From NCBI GenBank assembly GCA_019425045.1, contig JAHYYI010000015.1:1-46377 (forward strand): a stretch of DNA of 46,377 bases, read 5' to 3'. The number at the start of each line of letters is the position of its first letter. Position 1 is the first letter of the stretch. The translations under genes and the position numbers were made by a program. The notes beneath the pieces were generated by a model. That model ran no database searches. It was not told the origin of the DNA and saw nothing but the letters and a program-made list of their open reading frames with translations. Positions 1 through 8,797 of this stretch are shown in pieces. This DNA is from Collinsella sp. (GTDB taxonomy: Bacteria; Actinomycetota; Coriobacteriia; Coriobacteriales; Coriobacteriaceae).

Positions 1-118
1 CGCAGGAAGCTTGGATACGCCTAGGCGCGGTCCAAGAAATCGTCCGCACCCCCAACTGTCCTTATTTCACCGCAATTCATAAGGAAACCTGGCCTGATAA
101 TTAGCTACCCATAGTGCA

Positions 119-155
119 AAGAAATAGCCCCGCGATTGGTGTCGGTCGCGGGGCT
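119..155 (-). terminator. Rho-independent terminator of the fmdB-like gene
   Basis: On the minus strand, ten bases after the small zinc-ribbon gene stops, a 10-bp stem (AGCCCCGCGA with TCGCGGGGCT) and a 10-nt loop are followed by a T-rich stretch. This is the typical layout of an intrinsic terminator and closes the leftmost transcription unit. Confidence 0.8.
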
Positions 156-164
156 GATTGGTTT

Positions 165-401
165 CTAGTGGCTGTGCGGGCAGTTGGCGCAGCAGCCACT
201 CGTGGCGCTGGTGCTGGAGCCGTCGCTTCGCTGGTCGGTGTTGTAGAAGCCGCTGCCCTTAAACTTGATGCCGCTGGCCGAGAACGTCTTGGCGGCCGGA
301 GCGCCGCAGTTGGGGCACACGACCTCGGGGGTCTCGGACATGGGATGCTCAACCTCAAACACGTTGCCGCAGCTCGAGCACTTGTAATCGTAGCGCGCCA
401 T
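165..401 (-). CDS. FmdB family zinc ribbon protein
   Basis: This is a 78-residue protein that begins MARYDYKCSSCGNVFEVEHP. The N-terminal half has two CxxC pairs (CSSC near residue 8 and CPNC near residue 29), which is the zinc-ribbon signature of the FmdB/CxxC_CXXC_SSSS family. The tail is Ser/Thr-rich and ends in a second Cys/His cluster (CCANCPHSH). The family is usually thought to be regulatory or metal-binding, but no activity is established. It lies 88 bases after the GH13-GH77 gene on the same strand. A hairpin sits between the two, so it may be partly or wholly uncoupled from that gene. AAGGAAG precedes the ATG at good spacing. The family call is firm; the function is unknown. Confidence 0.88.
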   Translation of the reverse strand: MARYDYKCSSCGNVFEVEHPMSETPEVVCPNCGAPAAKTFSASGIKFKGSGFYNTDQRSDGSSTSATSGCCANCPHSH

Positions 402-423
402 AATACTTCCTTTTCAGCACAAA

Positions 424-445
424 GCGGGCAGATTACTCTGCCCGC
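424..445 (-). terminator. Hairpin between the GH13-GH77 gene and fmdB-like gene
   Basis: A perfect 8-bp inverted repeat (GCGGGCAG/CTGCCCGC) with a 6-nt loop lies between the two genes. On the minus strand it is preceded by TTTTT and followed by TTTG, so it could act as a weak terminator or an RNA processing/stability element. Confidence 0.5.
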
Positions 446-489
446 AAAAATTCAAACGTCTGTAACTGTACCCTATATCGGGCGTTTTA

Positions 490-3400
490 TCACGCTTCGC
501 CCCAGAATCTATGCGTGTTGCGCAGGAGCTGTGCGGTTTTGCTCTCGGCGGCCGCAACGTCGGCCTCGTCAGCCTGCCAGGTCCAGTTGCCCGTGGCCAC
601 GCCCGGTACGTTCATGCGCGTGTCGTCGCCAAGCCCCAGCACGTCCTGCAGCGGCATCATCACCAGGGGAGCGTCGCTTGTCAGCGCGTCGCTCATCAGC
701 TTGGCTGCCACCTCAACACCGCTCGGCTCGTCGCCGCCCGCAAAGGAGCGCGTGCACCAACCCGCGAGCGTCGACGTGTCATGCGTCGATGTGTACAGGA
801 TCTTGTCGGGCGTAGGGTGCACGCCGCAACGAACGTCGTAATCGCTAAACTCCAGTACGTCCATACCGGGGAAGCCGCAAGTCGAAGCCATGGCGCGAAC
901 GCCGGGCGTCAGGTAACCCAGATCCTCGGCGATAAAGTTGAGCGGACCCAGCTCGTCATAGGCGGTCTGGAACAGGTCCTTGCCCGGGCCTGACAGCCAA
1001 CGCCCGTCGGCGCAGGCCTTACCCGCGGGAATGCTAAAGTAGCTGTGGAAGCCCAGGAAGTGATCCAGGCGCACGCGGTCGTAGAGCGAAAACGCACGAC
1101 GCAGGCGATCCATCCACCAGCGGTAGCCGTTCTGCTTCATGTGGTCCCAGCGGAACGTCGGGTTGCCCCACACCTGACCCTCGGGCGCAAAGTTGTCGGG
1201 CGGCGCGCCCGAAATCTCAATTGCCTTGCCGGTATCGGACAGCCAGAAGTTCTCGGGCTCGCTCCACGCGTCGGCCGAATCGTCCGAAACGTACATGGGA
1301 ATGTCGCCGATGACCTCGATGTCCTTCTTGTGCGCATAGTTCATGAGTTCGCACCAGGCCAGGTCAAAGCGGTACTGCATGTACGCCTGCAACTCTGCCT
1401 CGCCGTGGAAACGCTTGTCGTCAATCAGATGCTCGTTGTAGCGCGCGACATCTGCCGGCCAATCGTGGCGCGACTCGCCTTCAAAGTGCTTCTTAACGGC
1501 CATATAGACGCAGTACTTCTCGAGCCAATCGGCATTGCGATGTTTAAACGCGGTGTACAACGGGTCGGCATCTTCGCCGCCGCGGGCCTTCCAGGTCTCA
1601 AAGTCGGCGGCCAGCTCCTTGTGGCTCTCGGGTAGCAGGTCGATATTGCCTGCAAAGGCCGAAGGACCGGCGTAAGGGGAGCGGAAGAAGTCCGTGGGGT
1701 TGACGGGCAAGACCTGCCAGTAGCGCATGCCCATAGCGGCCAGATGGTCGATAAAGCGACGCGTGGGCGCGCCGATCGTGCCGGGCTTGCCGTCATCGGT
1801 CGGCACCGAGGTGATGTGACACACGACGCCCGCGCCGTGATCGAGCGGCTCCTGCAGACGCTGCTCGGCATGGTGATAGATGATCGAAGAGCCCAGCGGA
1901 TACAGATCGAGCGTGACCGTACCGTTGTGGATCTCGCACTCGTGACCGCTGATCACGTCACTCGCGCATTCGTCGAGCGCCGGAATCGTCACGCGGTGCG
2001 AATTGCGCAGGCTGCGGTTGATGATAACCGTCGCGGACTCGCCATCCTTGCCCGTGCGGTTGTATGCCAGCACCTCGTCGTTGAGCGCGAAGGCCTTGAT
2101 CTCGCCGTCGATCATAAATGGCAGTGCGCGGCGTACGGCAGAGGCGTTCTTGACAATAGCCAGCGTATCGAAGTCGTGCAGGTCTTCCTTCAAGGGCAGG
2201 GTGCGGCGGTTGCCCGGATCGGTAAGGCCCTCCAGGCCGTACTCGTCGCCGTAGTAGATTGAAGGCACGCCGGGGAAGGTCATCTGCATGAGCGTTGCAA
2301 GCCAAAAACGGCTCTTGGCCAGGCCCATCGAGTTTTCGTCCAGGCGCCACTTGCTGCGCTCGCACTCGGGCAGCTGCGACTCGTCGGGGCCACCGCCGAG
2401 CACCGAGATAATGCGTGGGCGGTCGTGGCTCGACAGCAGGTTGAGCGCGCAGGACAGGGCTTCGCGCGGATAATTCTCGCGCAGGGTCTCGATATCCTCG
2501 GCTGCCTGGTAGGCATTCTTGTAGCCCATCAAAAAGCCGATGACCATGTCGCGGAAGGGATAATCCATAGCCGAGTCAAGCTCAGATCCTTGCAGGTAAC
2601 GACGCAAATGGCCATAGCTGATCTTGTTAGAGGCATCTTCCCAGACTTCGCCGAGCAACAGCGCGTCGGGCTTCTCGGCGAGCACGGCCTTTTTGATCTC
2701 GGTCAGGAAATCATCCGAAAGCTCGTCGGCCACATCGAGGCGCCAGCCATGAGCGCCGGCACGTAGCCATTTACGGATCACGCCGTCCTTGCCCAGGAGC
2801 CGCTCGCGTACCAGCTCGGAGCTCTCATTGATGGCGGGCATATTGCCCATGCCCCACCAGCAGTCGTACGAGCCGTCCTCGTGGAAATAAAACGCATCGC
2901 GCCACGGCGAGTCCTCGCTCTGCCACGCGCCCACGCCGGGGTAGTTGCCGTAGCGGTTGAAATAGATGGAGTCGTCACCCGTATGGTTAAAGACGCCGTC
3001 CAGGATGATGGAGATGCCCAGCTTCTCGGCTGCCTGGCACAGCTCGGTAAAATCCTGCTCGGTGCCCAGGATTGGGTCGATCTTGGTGTAGTCGGCCGTG
3101 TCGTAGCGGTGGTTGCTCGCGGCCTCAAAGATGGGGTTGAGGTAGATGGCCGTAAAGCCCAGCTCGGCGATGCGGGGCAGGTCATTTTGGATACCCTTGA
3201 GCGAGCCGCCGTAAAAGTCCCAGGTCTTGATGGATCCGTCCTCGGCACGCTCGTACACGGGCGGCTCGTTCCAGTCCTCGACCATGCGGCGCTGGATTCC
3301 GTTGCGTGGCTTTTCGACTTCGGCCAGCGTGCGCTCGCGCCAGTTTTCGTCGCGAGCATAGCGATCGGGGAAGATCTGGTAGACCATACCGCGCTCGTAC

Positions 3401-3786
3401 CAGGTGGGACGGTTCTCGCGGTGCTTGTAGACGGTGACCTGGAACGACGGCACTTCGGCGTAGTCGTAGGTTACGCCCTCGCCGCCGGTGCGACCTTGCG
3501 GCGCGCCCAGGCGAACCTCGGGCTGGCCCTCGATATTGCAGATAAAGCTGTACCAGATAAGACAGGGCTCGGTGCACTCAAGCTCTACGGTAAATATGCC
3601 GTCGCCCTCGTGCGTCATGGGATACCGAGACTCGCCGATCTCATCGACCCAAGTGCGCAGGGTGAGCGTTGCCTGGTTGGGGTCGGCATCCTCCAAGATC
3701 ACCGAGAGCGAAACGGAAGTGCCAGTGGTCACAGCGCCAAACGGAGTGCGAAACTGCGGTAGGCGGCTGTTGTGTATCAATCTCAT
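490..3786 (-). CDS. Bifunctional GH13 alpha-amylase/pullulanase - GH77 4-alpha-glucanotransferase fusion
   Basis: The 1098-residue protein joins two glucan-active enzymes. Residues 1-125 form a beta-rich N-terminal domain of the neopullulanase type. Residues 130-640 are a GH13 barrel with DGVFNH (263-268), GWRLD with nucleophile D351, LLGEVW with acid/base E380, and SSHD with D455. From about residue 650 a GH77 amylomaltase follows, with RVRLDHFLGFHS near 905, IAEDLG near 952 and STHDTS near 1002. All expected catalytic residues of both domains are present. Known family roles suggest hydrolysis of alpha-glucan branches or maltodextrins by the first half and transfer or disproportionation by the second, so it would process limit dextrins left by GlgP. 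It lies downstream of glgA but is separated by a terminator and has its own operator-like upstream region. The exact linkage specificity of the GH13 half cannot be read from sequence. Confidence 0.93.
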   Translation of the reverse strand: MRLIHNSRLPQFRTPFGAVTTGTSVSLSVILEDADPNQATLTLRTWVDEIGESRYPMTHEGDGIFTVELECTEPCLIWYSFICNIEGQPEVRLGAPQGRTGGEGVTYDYAEVPSFQVTVYKHRENRPTWYERGMVYQIFPDRYARDENWRERTLAEVEKPRNGIQRRMVEDWNEPPVYERAEDGSIKTWDFYGGSLKGIQNDLPRIAELGFTAIYLNPIFEAASNHRYDTADYTKIDPILGTEQDFTELCQAAEKLGISIILDGVFNHTGDDSIYFNRYGNYPGVGAWQSEDSPWRDAFYFHEDGSYDCWWGMGNMPAINESSELVRERLLGKDGVIRKWLRAGAHGWRLDVADELSDDFLTEIKKAVLAEKPDALLLGEVWEDASNKISYGHLRRYLQGSELDSAMDYPFRDMVIGFLMGYKNAYQAAEDIETLRENYPREALSCALNLLSSHDRPRIISVLGGGPDESQLPECERSKWRLDENSMGLAKSRFWLATLMQMTFPGVPSIYYGDEYGLEGLTDPGNRRTLPLKEDLHDFDTLAIVKNASAVRRALPFMIDGEIKAFALNDEVLAYNRTGKDGESATVIINRSLRNSHRVTIPALDECASDVISGHECEIHNGTVTLDLYPLGSSIIYHHAEQRLQEPLDHGAGVVCHITSVPTDDGKPGTIGAPTRRFIDHLAAMGMRYWQVLPVNPTDFFRSPYAGPSAFAGNIDLLPESHKELAADFETWKARGGEDADPLYTAFKHRNADWLEKYCVYMAVKKHFEGESRHDWPADVARYNEHLIDDKRFHGEAELQAYMQYRFDLAWCELMNYAHKKDIEVIGDIPMYVSDDSADAWSEPENFWLSDTGKAIEISGAPPDNFAPEGQVWGNPTFRWDHMKQNGYRWWMDRLRRAFSLYDRVRLDHFLGFHSYFSIPAGKACADGRWLSGPGKDLFQTAYDELGPLNFIAEDLGYLTPGVRAMASTCGFPGMDVLEFSDYDVRCGVHPTPDKILYTSTHDTSTLAGWCTRSFAGGDEPSGVEVAAKLMSDALTSDAPLVMMPLQDVLGLGDDTRMNVPGVATGNWTWQADEADVAAAESKTAQLLRNTHRFWGEA

Positions 3787-3856
3787 AGTACGGTCCAGTT
3801 CAATAGAATCATGGCCTGCTGGCCATGGGCTTTACGCACAGGATGTAAGTATATCT

Positions 3857-3927
3857 GTTGTACACAGGCTGTATAAACAACATCCGTTTACCATCGGCGA
3901 ACGGTTGTCCTAGAAAATCGTTTTACC
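3857..3927 (-). promoter_or_regulatory. Operator-like elements upstream of the GH13-GH77 gene
   Basis: The 215-bp gap before this gene holds an imperfect 25-bp palindrome at 3857-3881 (outer arms GTTGT/ACAAC, inner ACAG/CTGT). At 3914-3927 there is AAAATCGTTTTACC, whose GTTTTACC half matches the repeats upstream of glgB at 13.8 kb. A central CG flanked by A/T-rich arms is characteristic of LacI-family operators. On the minus strand a TATACT that could be a -10 box lies beside the palindrome. No regulator gene for these sites is in the window. Confidence 0.45.
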
Positions 3928-3940
3928 ACTACCTACAGAG

Positions 3941-3967
3941 AAGGGGCGCCCGGTTGGAGCGCCCCTT
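3941..3967 (-). terminator. Terminator after glgA
   Basis: A 9-bp stem (AAGGGGCGC/GCGCCCCTT) with a 9-nt loop lies 36 bases beyond the glgA stop on the minus strand, followed by a C/T-rich tail. It probably ends the glg transcript before the GH13-GH77 gene. The U-tract is poor, so termination may be partial. Confidence 0.6.
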
Positions 3968-4002
3968 GCTTAGGGTTTGATGAGGTTTGGATCGTCTCTG
4001 AG

Positions 4003-6321
4003 CTAGCGGCGCTTGCGGGTGGCCGTTGCCTTGCGGACGGAGGTCTTCTTGGTCGGAGCCTTTTCCTCGGTCGAAGCTGCGGGGGAGACCGTGGCTTCCT
4101 TGGCGGGTTCGACCTTAGGCTCGGCCTTTGCCGTAGCCTTCGGAGCGGTCTTCGGTGCCGGCTTGGGCTTTGTCTCGGGCTTGGGCTCCTCTTTGACGGC
4201 GGCGGGCTTAGCCTCTGCCTTGGCGGCTGCGGCCTTGGTCGTGGACTTCTTGGCCGTCGTCGTAGAGCGCTTGCGCGTGGTGCTCTTGGCGGCGGGCTTG
4301 GCCTCGACGGTTGTCTCCGCCTTGGACTCGGCAGGCGTCTCCTCAACCTTGACGGCGGGCTTTGCGGCGCTCTTCGGGGTAGCCTTGGTCGCAGCGGTCT
4401 TGGTCGTCGACTTCGTTGCCGCGGTCTTCTTGGTGGCTGTGGTCTTGGTCGTGGTCGTCTTCTTGGCAGCGGTCTTTGCCGGAGCCTTGGCGGCCGGCTT
4501 GGCCTCTGCGACCTTGGCCTTTACCTCGGGAGCAGCCTCGGCCTCGACGGCCTTCTTGGCAGCGGCGGTCATGCGCTTGCGCGTGGTCGTTATCTTGGCA
4601 GCCGTTGTTTTATTCGCGGCGGCCTTGGTCGTCGTAACCTTTTTAGCGGTCGTCTTGCGGGTCGCGGTCTTCTTAGCTGCGGGCTTTGCAGCAGTCTTGA
4701 CCTCGACCTCTGCTTCAGGGGCAACTTCAGCCTTCACCTTTGGCTCGGCCTTTGCGGGCTCAGCCTCAACCGGCTTCTCCTCGGCCTTGGGCTCCTCGGC
4801 GGCCACCGGCTCAGCAACAGCCTCAGGCTCGTCGACAACACCCGCCGGCCTCTCAATCTCCGGATGCATAAAGAAGTACAGGTCCAGATACTTATCGGCC
4901 GAACGCGTCCAGCTAAAGTCCTGGCTCATGGCCTGCGTGACCAGCTGGTTCCAGGCGTCGCGATTATCCCAGAACAGACGTGCCGCGCGGAACACGGCGT
5001 CGCCCATCTCGTCGCCGTTAAAGTTACTAAACGAGAAGCCCGTGCCCTCACCGGTAAACTCGTTATACGGAATCACCGTGTCCTTCAGACCACCGGTCTC
5101 GCGCACGATGGGCAGGGTGCCGTAGCGCATGGCGATGATCTGCGACAGGCCACAGGGCTCAAACTTCGACGGCATCAGGAACATGTCGGCAGCAGCATAC
5201 ATGCGCTGCGACAGCGCCGGATCGAACTCGATGCGCGCGGCCATGGTGCCGGGGTACTTGTTCTGGAAGTAGCGCAGGCCGTCCTCGTAGTCGCGGTCGC
5301 CAGTGCCCAGCACGGCCACCTGAACGCCGCCGGCCAGGATGCGGTCGAGCGCGTACATGACCAGGTCCATGCCCTTTTGGCGCGTCAGGCGCGTGACCAT
5401 CACCATAAGCGGGCGGTCGTCGCGAACCTCGAGCCCCAGCTCTTCTTGTAGCTTGGCCTTGCACACGGCCTTGCCGGAACGGTCCTCCACGGTGTAGTTG
5501 GCGGCAATGCGCTTGTCGGTCGCCGGGTCAAAGCCCGCAACGTCAATGCCATTCAAAATGCCCTGCAGCGCGTACGAACGCTCGCGCAGCACGCCGTCCA
5601 GGCCCTCGCCAAACTCGGGCGTCTGGATCTCGTTGGCATACGTAGGGCTCACCGTAGTGATGGCGTCGGCATAGCGCAGGGCGCCTAGCATGTAGTTGAC
5701 GCTGCAGGCGTCGCAACGCAGCTGCGAGGCGGCCGCCGGAATATGCGCCACGCCCAGGATGTCCTCCATCACGGTGTCGCTAAACTGGCCCTGGAACGCC
5801 ACGTTGTGGATCGAAAACACGGTCCTGACGCGGTCGTACAGCGGCAGGCCCTGGTAGAACTCGCGCAGGAACACGGGCGCCAGCGCGGTCTGCCAGTCGT
5901 TGCAGTGCAGGATGTCGCACTCAAAGCCGGCCGGTAGGTGCTGCAGGCTCTCGGTGATGGCCTTGGAGAAGAACGCGAAGCGCTCGCCGTCATCAAAGAA
6001 GCCGTACGGATAGTCGCGCGCAAAGTAGCGCTCGTTGTCGATGAACATATAGGTGACGCCGTCGTGCTCGAGCTTCTCGAGCCCGCAGTACTCGTTGCGC
6101 CAGCCCAGGCTCACGTAAAAGTCGGAGAAGTGCTCCATCTGTGCCTTGTACTCGTCCTTGATGGTGGCGTACTTGGGCACCATCACGATGACTTCGGCGC
6201 CGGCGCGCACGAGCGCCGCAGGCAGCGAGCCCGCCACGTCACCCAGGCCACCGGTCTTCACAAACGGTGCGCACTCGGCCGAGGCAAACACGATCTGCAT
6301 CTTTTTGCTGGAATCAGCCAT
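4003..6321 (-). CDS. glgA: Glycogen synthase GlgA with long Lys/Ala-rich tail
   Basis: Residues 1-490 are a GT5 ADP-glucose:alpha-1,4-glucan glucosyltransferase. The ADP-glucose loop KTGGL lies at residues 22-26 (VKTGGLGDVAGSLP), and the C-terminal Rossmann half has KFEPCGLSQ and ETGGL motifs. I place the start at the ATG at 6321 because AGGGAG precedes it at ideal spacing and the family's MQIVFASAE begins just after; an in-frame start 14 codons upstream lacks this. The last 280 or so residues are unusual: low-complexity AKKT/TTKK/KPAAK repeats, Glu/Pro-rich at first and then strongly basic, ending RKATATRKRR. Typical GlgA is about 480 residues, so the tail is an addition. A shorter tail of the same style is on GlgB. 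The enzyme call is firm; the role of the tail is unknown. Confidence 0.96.
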   Translation of the reverse strand: MADSSKKMQIVFASAECAPFVKTGGLGDVAGSLPAALVRAGAEVIVMVPKYATIKDEYKAQMEHFSDFYVSLGWRNEYCGLEKLEHDGVTYMFIDNERYFARDYPYGFFDDGERFAFFSKAITESLQHLPAGFECDILHCNDWQTALAPVFLREFYQGLPLYDRVRTVFSIHNVAFQGQFSDTVMEDILGVAHIPAAASQLRCDACSVNYMLGALRYADAITTVSPTYANEIQTPEFGEGLDGVLRERSYALQGILNGIDVAGFDPATDKRIAANYTVEDRSGKAVCKAKLQEELGLEVRDDRPLMVMVTRLTRQKGMDLVMYALDRILAGGVQVAVLGTGDRDYEDGLRYFQNKYPGTMAARIEFDPALSQRMYAAADMFLMPSKFEPCGLSQIIAMRYGTLPIVRETGGLKDTVIPYNEFTGEGTGFSFSNFNGDEMGDAVFRAARLFWDNRDAWNQLVTQAMSQDFSWTRSADKYLDLYFFMHPEIERPAGVVDEPEAVAEPVAAEEPKAEEKPVEAEPAKAEPKVKAEVAPEAEVEVKTAAKPAAKKTATRKTTAKKVTTTKAAANKTTAAKITTTRKRMTAAAKKAVEAEAAPEVKAKVAEAKPAAKAPAKTAAKKTTTTKTTATKKTAATKSTTKTAATKATPKSAAKPAVKVEETPAESKAETTVEAKPAAKSTTRKRSTTTAKKSTTKAAAAKAEAKPAAVKEEPKPETKPKPAPKTAPKATAKAEPKVEPAKEATVSPAASTEEKAPTKKTSVRKATATRKRR

Positions 6322-6343
6322 ATTGTCTCCCTGTTGCAATTCG

Positions 6344-6379
6344 AGAATAGCCGCCTGGCGCAAACCGGGCGGCTATTCT
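6344..6379 (-). terminator. Hairpin in the glgD-glgA gap
   Basis: A perfect 12-bp inverted repeat (AGAATAGCCGCC/GGCGGCTATTCT, 12-nt loop) fills the short gap between the glgD stop and the glgA ribosome site. There is no clear U-tract. It may be a partial terminator or an RNA-stability element that sets glgA expression apart from glgD. Confidence 0.5.
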
Positions 6380-6410
6380 ACGTGTTACGAGCGATGTTGC
6401 GGTGCCAAAG

Positions 6411-7538
6411 CTAGCTCGCGTTGGTGATATCAGAAGTTAACGGGGCCTTTCCCAGCACCAGGATGTTCTCGGGCGTGCCGCGAAGCTCGGTGTTGGTGGG
6501 AACCACGTTGTTCTTGTCCAGGATTGCATTCTCAACACGGGCGCCGCTCTTGATGACGCAGCTCTGGTTGATGATCGAGTTGGTCACCGAGGCGCCTTCC
6601 TCGACCACGACGCCGCGCGACAGGATCGAGTTGCGCACGGTGCCCTTGATGATGCAGCCGGCCGAGATAATCGAGTTGCAGGCGTGGCTGCCGGTCGCAT
6701 AGCGCGAAGGCGGCACGTCGTGAGCCTTGGTCAGAATCGGGCGCTCGGGGTCAAAGAGATGGTCGGCCACGGTCTGGTCGAGCAGGTCCATGCTGCGGCG
6801 GTACAGCGACTTCTCGCTAAACACGCCCACGACCTCGCCCTTGTACTCGTAGCTGCAAACGTCGATGTTGCCAAAGTCGCCCTGGAGTGCCTCGAGCAGG
6901 TCCAGATAGTCGGCGGCCTGGTAGTGGTCGATGATCTCGAGCAGCGTCTCGCGGTTGACGATGCAGCAGTCCATAGACGCGTTGTCGCCGTACACGACGC
7001 CGGCGCTCACGCCCGTCAGGCGGCCGTTTTCGTTGATCTGCAGCTTGGTCTCGTCATCGACGTTACGCGTGGCCTTGCAGTACACCACGGTCATCTGGGC
7101 ACCGGAGTTCTCGTGCGCGTCGATGATGGTGTTGAGGTCCATGTTAAAGATGATGTTGGTGCCCATCATCACAACGTAGGGCTTGTCCGAGCGCTGGAAC
7201 AGCGTCTTATTGGAAATGATGTCGCGCAGCAGGAAGCGCATGCCGCCCTTGGTGGTGCCATACGCGTTGCCGGGCACCATGAACAGGCCGCCCTTCTTGC
7301 GGTCCAAGCCCCAGTCCTTGCCCGAGCCCACGTGGTCGATCAGCGAGCGGTAGTTACCCGGCATGACGACGCCGACGGTCTTAATGCCGGCATTCATCAT
7401 GTTGGACAGCGGGAAGTCGATCAGGCGGTAGCGGCCCAAAAACGGAACGGACGCGATGGGGCGGTCCTTGAGCAGGACACTGCCGTAGGACGAAGAGTAG
7501 TTAGCGGTGATATAACCGATGGCCTTGCGATTGATCAT
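6411..7538 (-). CDS. glgD: Glucose-1-phosphate adenylyltransferase subunit GlgD
   Basis: The 375-residue protein has a nucleotidyltransferase fold followed by left-handed beta-helix repeats (isoleucine-patch segments such as NSIISAGCIIKGTVRNSILS). Its N-terminus, GYITANYSSSYGSVLLKDRP, lacks the Gly-rich AGGxGxRL nucleotide loop found in GlgC. This marks the GlgD-type subunit known in Firmicutes, which supports or modulates GlgC in a heteromer. I chose the ATG at 7538, preceded by a GGGGG site. It lies four bases past the glgC stop, so the two genes are almost certainly translationally coupled and expressed at matching levels. The call rests on clear family features and the adjacent glgC. Confidence 0.93.
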   Translation of the reverse strand: MINRKAIGYITANYSSSYGSVLLKDRPIASVPFLGRYRLIDFPLSNMMNAGIKTVGVVMPGNYRSLIDHVGSGKDWGLDRKKGGLFMVPGNAYGTTKGGMRFLLRDIISNKTLFQRSDKPYVVMMGTNIIFNMDLNTIIDAHENSGAQMTVVYCKATRNVDDETKLQINENGRLTGVSAGVVYGDNASMDCCIVNRETLLEIIDHYQAADYLDLLEALQGDFGNIDVCSYEYKGEVVGVFSEKSLYRRSMDLLDQTVADHLFDPERPILTKAHDVPPSRYATGSHACNSIISAGCIIKGTVRNSILSRGVVVEEGASVTNSIINQSCVIKSGARVENAILDKNNVVPTNTELRGTPENILVLGKAPLTSDITNAS

Positions 7539-7542
7539 CGGA

Positions 7543-8691
7543 TCATTCCCCCTTCCCGATAACGACGTCATTTCCAACGACGGCCGTATCCTTGGTGGTA
7601 TCGACAGAGCCGAGCTTCACGCCCTCTTCGACCGTGGAGTTCTCGCCCAAAATAGCGCGGCAGATGTGCGCGCCGCTCTTAACGTGCGCACCCGGCAGCA
7701 GCACGGAGTCCTCGACCACGGCGCGCTCCTCGATGATGACATCGGTCGAAAGGATCGAGTGGCGAGCGGTGCCGTAGATCTTGCAGCCATTGGAGACCAG
7801 GCAGTCGTCTAGGCGGCCGTCTGGGCCAATGTAGTGCGGCGGACGCGTGGTGATGTTGGACATGATGGGGAAGTTCTTGTCGAACAAATCGAACTCGGGG
7901 TTGTTGCCCAGCAGGTCCATCGAGGTCTCATGGAAGCTGGCGATGGTGCCGACGTCCTTCCAAAAGCCGTGGAACTCATAGCTGTACAGGCGCTTGCCCT
8001 CGCCGAGCAGCTTGGGGATGATGTCCTTGCCAAAGTCGTGGCTCGAGCGCTGGTCCAGAGCGTCCTCTTCGAGCGCCTCGATCAGTACGTCGGCCGAGAA
8101 GATATAGATGCCCATGGACGCGAGGTTCGAATCGGGCTTATCGGGCTTCTCGGTGAACTTGGTGATGCGGCCGTCCTCGGGGTCGGTGGTCAGGATGCCA
8201 AAGCGGCTGGCCTCCTCCCACGGCACGGGCATAACGCTCACCGTGAGGTCGGCGTTGTTCTCAATGTGCGTCTTGAGCATCTTGCGGTAGTCCATGCGAT
8301 ACAGGTGATCGCCCGAAAGAATCAGGACGTACTTGGGGTCGTTGGCCTTGATGTAGTCGAGGTTCTGCGTAATGGCGTCGGCCGTGCCCGCATACCAGGC
8401 GCCACCGGTCTGCGTCTCGTACGGCGGCAGGATCGACACGCCGCCGTCACGGCTGTCCAGATCCCACGCCTCGCCGGAGCCCACGTAGGCATGCAGCAGG
8501 TAGGGACGGTACTGCGTCAGAACGCCCACCGTGTCGATGCCCGAGTTGGAGCAGTTGGAGAGCGAAAAGTCGATAATGCGGAACTTGCCACCAAAGCTAA
8601 CCGCCGGCTTTGCGATCTTTTGGGTGAGTGCCCCCAATCGGCTGCCCTGTCCTCCTGCGAGGAGCATCGCGATGCATTCTTTCTTACTCAT
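7543..8691 (-). CDS. glgC: Glucose-1-phosphate adenylyltransferase catalytic subunit GlgC
   Basis: This 382-residue enzyme makes ADP-glucose from glucose-1-phosphate and ATP, the committed step of bacterial glycogen synthesis. It carries the loop LAGGQGSRLGALT near residue 12, GGKFRIIDFSLSN, YAGTADAITQN, LSGDHLYRMDY and FTEKP motifs, and C-terminal hexapeptide repeats. AGAAGGAG stands before the ATG. It is followed by glgD with a four-base gap. Length and motifs are standard for the family. Confidence 0.96.
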   Translation of the reverse strand: MSKKECIAMLLAGGQGSRLGALTQKIAKPAVSFGGKFRIIDFSLSNCSNSGIDTVGVLTQYRPYLLHAYVGSGEAWDLDSRDGGVSILPPYETQTGGAWYAGTADAITQNLDYIKANDPKYVLILSGDHLYRMDYRKMLKTHIENNADLTVSVMPVPWEEASRFGILTTDPEDGRITKFTEKPDKPDSNLASMGIYIFSADVLIEALEEDALDQRSSHDFGKDIIPKLLGEGKRLYSYEFHGFWKDVGTIASFHETSMDLLGNNPEFDLFDKNFPIMSNITTRPPHYIGPDGRLDDCLVSNGCKIYGTARHSILSTDVIIEERAVVEDSVLLPGAHVKSGAHICRAILGENSTVEEGVKLGSVDTTKDTAVVGNDVVIGKGE

Positions 8692-8732
8692 CGATTTCTC
8701 CTTCTGTCATCGATGTTCCTAAACCCATTAGT

Positions 8733-8761
8733 GACGGGCGCGGCGCTCGGTCGCGCCCGTC
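8733..8761 (-). terminator. GC-rich hairpin between glgP and glgC
   Basis: A perfect 10-bp stem (GACGGGCGCG/CGCGCCCGTC) with a 9-nt loop lies in the 106-bp gap after the glgP stop. It has no U-tract on the minus strand, so transcript processing or protection is as likely as termination. Confidence 0.45.
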
Positions 8762-8797
8762 GAATAACGCCATGCGGCAAAGGGAGCTTGCGCGCCT

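Noticed and set aside
4013..5125. Plus-strand frame of Ala/Val/Phe-rich residues opposite the glgA tail
   Set aside because: The low-complexity tail of glgA produces an open but meaningless antisense frame; it only looks like a membrane protein.
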